From assembly GCA_031835245.1 (NCBI GenBank), contig JAVKOQ010000546.1, forward strand, positions 1 through 28,583: a stretch of 28,583 nt of DNA. Reading direction: 5' to 3'. The translations under genes and the position numbers were made by a program. The notes beneath the pieces were generated by a model, which was not told the DNA's origin, did no database searches, and saw only the letters and a list, made by a program, of their open reading frames with translations. The DNA comes from Balamuthia mandrillaris. Taxonomy: Eukaryota; Discosea; Longamoebia; Balamuthiidae. Positions 20,055-28,583 of the stretch are shown here, piece after piece (within the stretch, counting starts at the first letter, position 1; each line of letters begins with the position of its first letter).

Positions 20055-20280
20055 AAGAAAGAAAGAAAGAGAAAGAGAAAGAGAAAAAGAGAAAGAGAAA
20101 CGACGAAAGAGAAAGAGAAAGAGAGGGAGGAAGGAGAAGGGAGAGGAGAAGAGAGAGGACGCAAGACTTGTTCCATATGATGCGCGCTATTTGAAAGAGG
20201 CAGACCAGCAGCAGCGCCAAGTAAATGAAGAAAAGAGCAAAAGTGAAGGAAAGAGGGTTGACGGAGGCCATGGTGGACAT
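18391..20280 (-). CDS. GPR137 / TOM1-THH1-type seven-helix membrane protein
   Basis: Multi-pass membrane protein of the family that includes animal GPR137 (lysosomal, linked to mTORC1 and Rab control) and plant TOM1/TOM3. Exons I can fit in phase: 20280-20168, 19953-19908, 19821-19733, 19663-19509, 19402-19011, 18938-18849, 18744-18660, 18593-18391, giving 390 aa, a normal length. Helix 1 is PLSFTFALFFIYLALLLVC; later ones include HNLLSWQFGFLIQCL with WAMLRCVYF, IAVNIQFSTFSLLVLFY, AVIFCFLVTILAFYGWKVY, SPIYVIAVTVLMFFLF with TRAVYNVL, and FMLFFVWEIIPASLVILLFWR. The polar C-terminal tail contains LFDNPQRYDSDEEAPP. The start may instead be the Met at 20271. The junction near 19509/19402 has an alternative (acceptor CTCAAG at about 19414). 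The exon 6/7 junction best fits an AT-AC intron, described separately. Confidence 0.87.
18745..18848 (-). other. Candidate U12-type AT-AC intron in the GPR137-like gene
   Basis: On the minus strand the sequence after TTCTGGCGG is ATATCCTTTC, the textbook 5' splice site of AT-AC minor introns. Near the other end is GGCCTTAATT, close to the minor branch-site consensus, followed after about 12 bases by ATTAC and the exon ATTCCCAGC. Removing these 104 bases keeps phase 0 and joins WR to IPSSSVYRARL. The exon then runs in frame to the DESPLQHP tail exon through a normal donor (CCAG|GTCGT) with matching phase. A GT-AG alternative (donor at about 18749, AATTCAG|GTATTA) is also in frame but would insert a Cys-Val-rich stretch that looks non-coding. 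Confidence 0.65.
19441..19475 (+). repeat. (GA) tract in an intron of the GPR137-like gene
   Basis: GA dinucleotides with a few interruptions. The gene is on the minus strand, so this is CT on the sense strand, just upstream of the acceptor of exon 5. Confidence 0.85.
19981..20158 (+). repeat. About 178-base nearly pure purine tract in intron 1 of the GPR137-like gene
   Basis: Successive blocks of GGGA, GA, GAAA, GAAAGA and GGGAGGA repeats, with pyrimidines only at a few positions near the edges and around 20101-20104. It lies wholly within intron 1 (20167-19954), so the sense strand is a giant pyrimidine tract immediately before the acceptor. Several frames through it are open on both strands only because of the repeat; they are not genes. 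Confidence 0.9.
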
Positions 20281-20664
20281 TGTCAGCGAGACAAGGGCAG
20301 CAGCTTCAGCTTGGCCTCTTTGGCCTTTCCCAAGACCTGCTTCTGTGCGTGCGAGGAGCACGTTTCCTCTTCTTGAGCTTGTTGTTGTTGCCCCCCCGCC
20401 GGCGGCCCCCCCCTATGTTTTTTTTTTTTGGTTGGTCGACAAGAATAGGCAGCAGGACGGCCGAGGGGGAGCCACACTACAGCGGAGCAATGAATTTTTG
20501 TCGACGTGAAAGATCTCACCTAGAGATGAGACAAAGAAAAAGACAACTGAAAAGGCCTTTTTATGGTAAGTTTAAGCCTTTGTTTTGATTTTTGATTGGT
20601 GGTTTGAAACTTTCAGTGACAGATCAAAGCTTTGAGCCGCTTTAGGCGCCACACCACACCAGCA
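20281..20664. promoter_or_regulatory. Divergent spacer, GPR137-like gene / HIT-like gene, with probable 5' UTR intron
   Basis: Both start codons point away from this 384-base region. A candidate GT-AG intron (20566-20616: TTTATG|GTAAGT to CTTTCAG) lies upstream of the plus-strand ATG at 20665. Joining its flanks gives no longer reading frame, since a stop follows, so it would be in the 5' UTR. A GC-rich stretch (about 20390-20412) next to a T run is also present. Confidence 0.4.
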
Positions 20665-21465
20665 ATGGACCAGCACCAGCACCAGCACCAGCAGGAGCAG
20701 CAGGGGCAGCACGAAGCAGAAGCACCTCCTCACCAGCAAAGAGCGGCGGTGAGGTACGCCACGCAGCTGACCTATCCGCCAAGCCACTGGGCGCATGGCA
20801 TCACCGTGGAGGCCCGCCAGGCGGACAGCCTCTACAGGGTGGGAGCTCTTTGGCATCGCGGAGAGGTTCCCGTGGTGGTGGCCTTGAACCCCACGGACAG
20901 CAGGGGCTACCGCTTGCTCTGCACCGTTACTGACCCGGAGGACGTCACCCGCACCTTCAACAAAGCGCCCACGGCCGAGCAAATGGCAGCTCTGGGCGCT
21001 GCCCTGGCCTTCATGGCTGTGCCGGTCTTCCAAGAGTTGGGCTTGGTGGCGCAGACCATGGTGCTGGGCAACAACTCCCACAGCATGGAGAAAGAAGGAG
21101 GGGAGGGCGAGGAGGAGGAGGAAGTGATGGTGGTGGGTCAGCCGCATGAGCCGCATCTCATCCATGGGCATGTTGTGGGGCGTGGCAACCCTCGTTGGGA
21201 GGTGGTCAAAGGGCTGCCCCTTGGTGGGCCACCTCCTGGTTCGCTCTTTCCCCTCAAGTCTCCGCATGAAGGTCAAAAGAGAGGGTGGACGGCAGAGCAC
21301 GCGGCAGCCTTTCGCACTCGGCTGCAGGAACTAATCGAGAAACACGCCCACTTGGCTGCTTCTCTTTACCAACTTCTTCATTCTCCCTCTTCCTCCTCCT
21401 CCTCCTCTACCGCAGCTCCTTCCTCCTCTGCCACAATAGCAACATCAAAAGACAACAACTACTGA
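20665..21465 (+). CDS. Single-exon protein with a possible histidine-triad (HIT-like) motif
   Basis: 266 aa from the first ATG (20665); the N-terminal 25 residues are His/Gln-rich. The ordered part (about 30-200) has LYRVGALWHRGEVPVVVALN, then YRLLCTVTDPEDV, a helix-like QMAALGAALAFMAVPVFQEL, and PHLIHGHVVGRGNP. The last resembles the H-x-H-x-H core of HIT nucleotide hydrolases/transferases, and it follows a helix and a Met-Val-Leu-Gly-Asn-Asn segment, the order seen in that fold. This is a weak, motif-level match: an acidic insert sits just before the His motif, and the spacing H-L-I-H-G-H is not canonical. The C-terminus is a helix plus a Ser/Ala-rich tail. The gene converges on SRP68 with only 72 bases between stops. 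Confidence 0.7.
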   Translation: MDQHQHQHQQEQQGQHEAEAPPHQQRAAVRYATQLTYPPSHWAHGITVEARQADSLYRVGALWHRGEVPVVVALNPTDSRGYRLLCTVTDPEDVTRTFNKAPTAEQMAALGAALAFMAVPVFQELGLVAQTMVLGNNSHSMEKEGGEGEEEEEVMVVGQPHEPHLIHGHVVGRGNPRWEVVKGLPLGGPPPGSLFPLKSPHEGQKRGWTAEHAAAFRTRLQELIEKHAHLAASLYQLLHSPSSSSSSSTAAPSSSATIATSKDNNY

Positions 21466-21537
21466 ACACAAAAACCATCTTGCTTGTTGCGGCAAAAAAC
21501 ATCCCAAACAAGAATTGGGGAAAAGGGAAGAAAGGTT
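21466..21537. other. Very short convergent spacer, HIT-like gene / SRP68
   Basis: Only 72 bases separate the two stop codons, so the 3' UTRs of the two opposite transcripts very probably overlap. Confidence 0.5.
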
Positions 21538-21998
21538 CTAAGAGCGCCAGAAGCTGAAGAAGCCCTTCTTTGCTTTCTTTCTGGCGTCGAGGGAGGGAGC
21601 CTGGATGGAGGAGAGGGCCAAGTCGAAGAGGATGGGTTTGCAAGGAATGGGCTGCAGCTCGGGAGGGAAATCCACCACTCTTCTTTCCTTGAGGACGCGT
21701 CCAGTGGCATCGTACGTGTCCATCGCCCGCAGCAGCGAATACTGCGATTCCTGTATTGCATGAAAATAAAGAAGAAAAGGAGATTTGTTAGCGTTGGTTT
21801 AAAAACTTTGGCCATAGACAGAGCTAGAATTGAACCTTTTCTCCTTCAGCTGCGGCCTCTCCTGCTGTTGAGCTACTGCCAGCGGCATCTGTCTTTGTGG
21901 TTTCCAAAAAGGCCTTGGCATGGGCAGCGCAAGTCTTTCCCTTGATCTTTTTCTCCAGTTCTGCTAGGCCAGCCACATCAGCCTATCAAAAAAGCAGC

Positions 21999-22040
<42 letters not shown>

Positions 22041-23844
22041 GATGAGTACACTTAATAGAAACGAAGAGTTTAGTAGAGAAAACAAACCGGGATTGCCTTT
22101 GTGCACTGCTGGTAATGAGCAAGGGCGGAAGCGATATGCTCTGATGTTCTCTCGAACAAAGCCAAGGCTTCGGGCCACTTGGAAGCTCTGAAATGAGTCA
22201 AAGCTACATAGTAGCAGCTGTTGCACATAAAGAATCAGCGTCAAAATAGAAATAAACTAGCAAAAAACGCAAAGGTGAAGCTTACCGATATGCTTTGAAA
22301 CATAAAAGTCGAGCCGCCACCTGTCTTGAGAATTCTGGGTCGTCTGTCTGAAGCTCGGAAATGTCTCGCATATTCTGGATGAGAAATAGAAAGGTCAGTG
22401 TCATACGGCGCACAGAAATGTTTGGCCAAAGAACAAAACAAGGACGGTTACCTGAAGTAAAGTATCATAAAGCTTAACGAGGTCTTTTGGCTTAACTGCT
22501 TTGCCTGTTTGTTGCTTCTGGCCATCTCCAACCTCTGATGTGCAATTGATGATCAGATACTTTCGTGCTTCTCTCTCACCGTGCTCATAACGTACAGCAA
22601 GTTACCTACCTTGTAATTTCTGGCCTGCTGTTTGCACCATCAGTAAGTTTCGATCGATGGTTCTAGACAATTTGCAGTACTCCACATAGTTCTTAAGTGC
22701 AAGCAGGGCTTCTTCTTGCCCTTGTTGTTTCAGCGATTTCTTTTGTGCGTCTTGGAACTGGCGTAACTCGTCTCTGAGACAATTGGCTGCATCATTGTAA
22801 GCCACAAACACTTTGTCATAAAGGGCGAGCTTAGCTTCAGTGGATTCCTCCTTCTCTATCTCGAATGCGCTTTCCTGTGCCTTCAAAATATGCTCACGCA
22901 GCTTGTCGGACTTAACAGGGATCGTTTGTTTGCCCCAAGTAATCTCTCGCATGCTCTCAGCATGCTTCTTCCTGGTCTCAGCCAAAACTTTCTGTGTTGT
23001 AGCGCATAGCATCAGTAAAGGAGAGAGTAATAGAGTGAGAACAATAGAGCTGCATACATCAAGTTTTTCTTGGAGGATGTCGGAGGTAGCTCCATGACTA
23101 AGCTCCTTCAGTTCAGAGACGCCAGTTTCTTCGCCAATGCCAAGGTTGTACTTACAGAATCGGATGTTTGGCTCTATTTCTTCAACCCTCTGTCTGAACA
23201 TTTCTTGGTACTCGGAGTGGCCTACCTTGCCCAAGTGGTTGTAGATTTTCCTGCAAACACGCACTCAGCCTTTAATTTTTGTAGCTGTGAATGGAGTGCA
23301 AATTCGTACCTAGCACGGTCAAAGCACTCGAGCGCCTCCTTCCACTTCTCTTGGTGAAAGTGGAGGTTACCAGCCATCCAACCAGCGTAGGCTTCCGCCT
23401 CCAACTTGGTACGATCGTCGGCCAGCTCCGAGCAGAGGTTTAGTAGGTCTTCGCTCCAGCGCACGGCCTTCTTCAGCTTTCGGTGCAAGTGGAAGTTTGC
23501 TCTGGGATTGCCGTCGTCCTCTTTCAGCTCCATAGCGTAGCTCCATGACCTCTCCGCGTTGAAGAGGGGCAACAAGAGGTATCTTCATGAGAGAGAAGGG
23601 GGGGAGGGAGCGAAGTTTAGCGCTCAAAGCAAGCACAGAAAAAAGCAACAGCAGCAGTACCTTGCTTCAACGACAATCTTGGCATCAAGCTTCTTTGGGT
23701 TGAAACGTCCTTTTCCATGCAAAAACTTCAAAGACTTTCGAATACGACGCAGACGACGGCTACAATACTGACGATAGCGTTGGTAGTCACCATGCCGCAA
23801 ACCATTTTGGTACTGTGCCGTTTTGATAACGTGCAACACTGACC

Positions 23845-23895
<51 letters not shown>

Positions 23896-24049
23896 TATCA
23901 GACAAGACAGTGAAAATAAAAAGTGACCGAGAACTACCTTCAAGAGAAAATTGTTTTGCCTTCTCTTCTCTCTTTTCTCGAGTTTCTTCTACAGGAGAGG
24001 TGGTAGCCTCAGGGCTCTCAGCAGCAGCAGTGGCAGTGGGTGCCTCCAT
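21538..24049 (-). CDS. SRP68: Signal recognition particle subunit SRP68, complete
   Basis: Subunit of the S domain of SRP. It binds SRP RNA through its N-terminal domain and pairs with SRP72 through its C-terminus, for co-translational targeting to the ER. Exons (minus): 24049-23938, 23838-23661, 23582-23310, 23250-23058, 22991-22610, 22534-22452, 22374-22286, 22217-22088, 21982-21836, 21750-21538. All phases match and give 599 aa (human 627). The RNA-binding block GLRHGDYQRYRQYCSRR is at about residues 50-66, followed by AERSWSYAMELK and the helical repeat region with AYAGWMAGNLHFHQEKWKEAL and RVEEIEPNIRFCKYN. The end, FPPELQPIPCKPILFDLAL, is the conserved SRP72-interacting tail. The N-terminal 37 residues are Ala/Glu-rich and disordered, shorter than in animals. 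The gene shares a divergent spacer with STAT. Confidence 0.97.
22002..22034 (+). repeat. (GA) tract in an SRP68 intron
   Basis: Perfect GA run of about 33 bases in the intron 22087-21983. It is CT on the sense (minus) strand. Confidence 0.95.
23851..23893 (+). repeat. (GA) tract in SRP68 intron 1
   Basis: Perfect GA run of about 43 bases in the intron 23937-23839, about a dozen bases from the acceptor. CT on the sense strand. Confidence 0.95.
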
Positions 24050-24500
24050 TCTTAGTCTGATTTTTTTTTTTTAATAGGGGGGGGAGATGAGCCCTTCTTC
24101 TTCTTTTTTGGGGGATTTTGTAGACGAGACTGCATGAGGGGTGGTTGTGGCTGACGTGGCTGTCGTTGAGCCTGCATGAGGGGTGGACACTCGGCCCCCC
24201 AAACCACACCTGCAAAAAAGAGGAGAGAACCGTTTGTTGTCAACGTTGTGGGATAGAGGAGGGAGAGAAAAGGAGGAAGGAAAAAGGAGTCAGCCCTTAG
24301 AATTCCAAGAAGTACTCGCGTTGCTTTTTTTTTTTTTCTTACAAAGCCGTTTGTGCTGACGCCGTCATTCCCCTTCCTGTTTTTTTCTTCACTTTTGTGG
24401 GGACCACGACACGGGAATAAGGGGAGTACTTCGAAACGGCCCGCAATACCACTTCCTAGGACATAGGCCGCTGAGAGACAGAAAGAAAGGAAGACAAGAA
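24050..24500. promoter_or_regulatory. Divergent spacer, SRP68 / STAT, with a 14-base direct repeat
   Basis: About 450 bases between two outward-facing starts, with no gene seen. TGCATGAGGGGTGG occurs twice in the same direction, at 24131-24144 and 24173-24186, 42 bases apart (about four helical turns). These are candidate binding sites for a shared factor. T runs near 24061-24073 and 24326-24338 flank the region. Confidence 0.5.
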
Positions 24501-26872
24501 ATGATGGAAGACCAAACCGGGCAGGACCTCTCCTCCCAGCAGCTGGACCTCAGCAACGAGTTTTGGAAGGACATACCAGATGACCTTTTGGACAACCTTT
24601 ACTTTGAACTAGAGTACGTTTACCTTGCTTCTGTATCTTGTGTTAAAGAGGTCCTGTTTTGCCTTGTTGCGAAGCCATGCATAAAAGCACAAAGAACCAA
24701 GAACATGCGGACGCTATCTTATTGACCTTTGTGATTTCAACGTTGTCGTACATAGACACACAGCAACACTTTCTTTGCCACAGACGAACCAGTTCTTGGA
24801 AGAAGAGGAAGAAGAGGAGTACCAGCGGTCCCAAATATCACACTCTGCTGTAGCTGGCGTCGCTGCTGAACAGGCCTATCACCCACACTCACATCTAAAG
24901 AGAGGACACAGTGGAACCATCGATCCATTCCACTTGCAAGCACAGGGCTCTTCCTCTTCAACTTCCTCTTCATCTTCCTTATCCCAACAGCAGCAGTTTG
25001 AACAAATGGCACAGCAACAACGGCACATGCTCCGTAAGCAGCGAGAAGGAGGTTCTAGGGAAGAAGAGGAGGAAGAGGAGGAGGAAGAGGAGGAAGAACC
25101 CCAACCACGCAGATTGGAGGAAGAAGAACTATCAAGCGAGAACGAACAGGACTTGATGGAAGGAAACACCACTTTTCCCTTTGCCACAGAAGTGTTCACG
25201 CAGGAGCAAGCGAAGGCTCGGCTCGTCATCGACCAAATTCATCAACTTTTCCTGCAGCAGGAAAACCAGTTGGATCAGCTCAAGCAAAGTCAACAACAGA
25301 TAATAGTGCAGCCTTCCAAAGAAGCCATTGCAGAACTCAATACCCAGCTGGCGAACCTTGACCAACAGATCGTTGTCGAGCTTACAGAGGCTCAGAATAT
25401 ACACAGCAGTGTCATCCTTGATCCCGCGGCTTTGCATCAGCTGCGAACATTGCTATCCCGGCTTAAGATTCAACAACAGCGAATCAGCCTTTACCAGGAT
25501 GAACTTTCAAATCTTCTTCATCCTCGCACGCCCACTCCATGGTCTGCCTCTCCTTATCTCACTCTCGCTTTTTTTCTGCTTCTTGGTTGACAAATTACCC
25601 ATTTTTTTCAAATTGGCATTATTCAACCATAGCATTGCAGCGCTAGCTATTACAGAGCAACCCACTCCCCAAGTGTTGTTTAAAGGAAAGACTCTGGAGG
25701 ATGCCTATGCCCTCGTTCTGTTAACGGGCGCAAATGTGAATATCCAAAGCATAGGCAAGGTTCGAGCTGTGCTTGTGGCTGATGAAAAGATTGGCAAGTC
25801 CAAGAAGCCAGTAGAGAATGACACCCAAACTATGGATGCATTGAAGCGCATATCCTTCTTCCACGGCATCAAGGTCAACGTTTCAACCAGAATGTCGATG
25901 GTTTACCTCAAATTTGCGGTACCGATACAACTCGCGAACAATGACGGCATTCTTCACACCATAGAAAGTTCCGGCTCATACCCTATCATAGTTATCACTA
26001 ATGAAAGCCAGTGGTGCGAGGCTGCCGGCAAGCTACTTCTGTTTGAGGCGTTTACATCTCAGGTAATTTTTGTTAATTTCTCCTCTTCCTCTTCTCTCTC
26101 TCTCTCTCTCTCAGGTCTGATTCTTCTGTGTGGCGATAGGACGAAGTACCTTGGCCACTGTTAGCAAATGTAACCCACACCCATTTTTTGAAAGCAACAA
26201 GGCAAGAGGCCAGCAATCCATCACGCAGCCTCAGCAACGCTGAGTTTCAATATCTCCACTACAAATTCTTCGGTATGTTTTCATTCTCCTGAACGGATGA
26301 TTGGTATGGCCCTGACTTAACTTTCATTCAGGAGGGCAAGCACACGTGACTAAGGTGCAAGCTGGGAGGTTTTGGTATTGGTTTGGTCAGGTTGTACAGA
26401 GTCTACGTTTTAAGCGACATATCGCCAATCTGTGGTTCACTGGGTGCGTCTCTTTTTCTCCTACAATCACGTTCTACAACACCTTGTTTTTCACTTACAT
26501 CAATTACAATCAAAACTAAGGTTGATCTATGGATTCATACCAAAACATGTTTGCAACGAGCTGTTGACAGACGAAGAAATAGGAACGTTCATAATCCGCT
26601 TTAGCGAAAGTTATCCAGGCCTCTTTGCAGTGGCCTACGTGGACGACGACGAGGCAGAAAGAGTAAAGCATTACCTGGTGAAGCCTGAGGACATCAGCTC
26701 AAACAAGAGCTTGCCAGACTTTTTGAGAGAGAAACCTCAGTTCCTGTGGCTGAAGCAGCTGGACCCAACCACAGGTGAACTTCGCAAGTTCCCCAAAGAC
26801 GCGGTACTCAAGGACTACTATTCCAAGCGCCAGCGATCTGGCAAGCCCACCAACGGCTATGTCCTCTTGTAA
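24501..26872 (+). CDS. STAT transcription factor (Dictyostelium STAT-like), complete
   Basis: Latent cytoplasmic factor that dimerises by SH2-phosphotyrosine exchange and binds DNA. Exons: 24501-24617, 24784-25541, 25633-26062, 26209-26272, 26332-26443, 26521-26872. Phases agree, giving 610 aa. Residues 1-200 are low complexity (Ser, Gln and a long Glu run) with no conserved STAT N-domain. About 205-320 is a Gln-rich coiled coil. The DNA-binding domain follows (PQVLFKGKTLEDAYALVLLT, RAVLVADEK, SYPIIVITNESQWCEAAGKL). The linker has FWYWFGQVVQSLRFKRHI. The SH2 domain (about 494-600) has LIYGFIPKHV and the invariant Arg in TFIIRFSES (about R520). A Tyr at 607 in NGYVLL, four residues from the end, is the likely activating site. 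Introns 1 (donor GTTTAC) and 2 (donor GTCTGC) have weak donors, so those edges are less certain. Confidence 0.93.
26093..26114 (+). repeat. CT tract in STAT intron 3
   Basis: Mixed CTT/CT run passing into pure TC, in the intron 26063-26208. The gene is on the plus strand, so the pyrimidines are again on the sense strand. Confidence 0.85.
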
Positions 26873-27029
26873 TTTTCCTCTCCCTCCTGTGGGAATTTAC
26901 AACAGGGCATTCCTCTTTTACTATGTGATATTTATCAAAAGATAACGCGTTATGCTTATGTCTTTTGCCACACTTCAAGATTTAATGTAGGCGCCTTAGT
27001 GCTGCCTTTCACAATTTACAGGACAAAAT
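26873..27029. other. Convergent spacer, STAT / DHX16
   Basis: 157 bases between two facing stop codons. AT-rich, with no canonical AATAAA seen; ATTAAA occurs on the minus strand near 26980. Confidence 0.4.

Positions 27030-28583
<1,554 letters not shown>

Noticed and set aside
19948-20376. Open frames rich in Arg-Glu (plus) and Ser-Leu (minus)
   Set aside because: Their translation is only the GA/CT repeat of intron 1 of the GPR137-like gene; just the start of that gene overlaps the minus frame.
21815-21900. tRNA-like A-box and B-box words on the minus strand (TAGCTCAACAG, GGTTCAATTCT)
   Set aside because: No acceptor-stem or T-stem pairing can be drawn, and the A-box part is coding sequence of an SRP68 exon.

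Overview
The window is nuclear DNA of a free-living protist, most likely an amoebozoan. It has eleven protein loci, nearly all split by short introns (mostly 50-150 bases, GT-AG). Two points support the guess. There is a STAT protein whose DNA-binding and SH2 regions look like those of Dictyostelium STATs, and a dynamin of the ARC5/DRP5 type, which outside plants is known from amoebozoans. Mid-range GC, low-complexity acidic, Gln and Ser runs, and a probable minor-spliceosome (U12, AT-AC) intron would suit a discosean such as an Acanthamoeba or Balamuthia relative. That last step is inference.

Left part (1-8720, minus strand): an unrecognised low-complexity protein running off the left edge, then a complete UDP-glucose:glycoprotein glucosyltransferase in 20 exons. 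I checked that its exon phases add up to 1670 codons. A short divergent spacer separates it from a Nudix hydrolase of the coenzyme A diphosphatase type (plus strand, 8989-10351). That gene converges on an 834-residue dynamin-like GTPase (minus, 13205-10529).

Middle (13700-18240, plus strand): two tandem, decayed copies of an orphan gene that coded for a protein with a signal peptide and a kinase-like catalytic loop. Copy 1 has at least three frame breaks. Copy 2 has lost its kinase core and holds an inserted DNA transposon, whose own transposase-like ORF is also decayed.

Right part: a GPR137/TOM1-type seven-helix membrane protein (minus, 20280-18391) with a candidate AT-AC intron and a huge purine/pyrimidine tract in intron 1; a single-exon protein with a possible histidine-triad motif (plus, 20665-21465); complete SRP68 (minus, 24049-21538, 10 exons, 599 aa); a complete STAT (plus, 24501-26872, 6 exons, 610 aa); and the C-terminal half of the spliceosomal helicase DHX16/Prp2 (minus, 28583-27030) running off the right edge.

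There is no operon logic. These are housekeeping genes in alternating orientation with 70-500 base spacers. UGGT and SRP68 both serve the secretory pathway and DHX16 serves splicing. A recurring pattern is long CT dinucleotide tracts inside introns, always with the pyrimidines on the sense strand of the host gene. Exon boundaries were placed by hand from splice signals, reading phase and remembered family sequences. No alignment or search was run.
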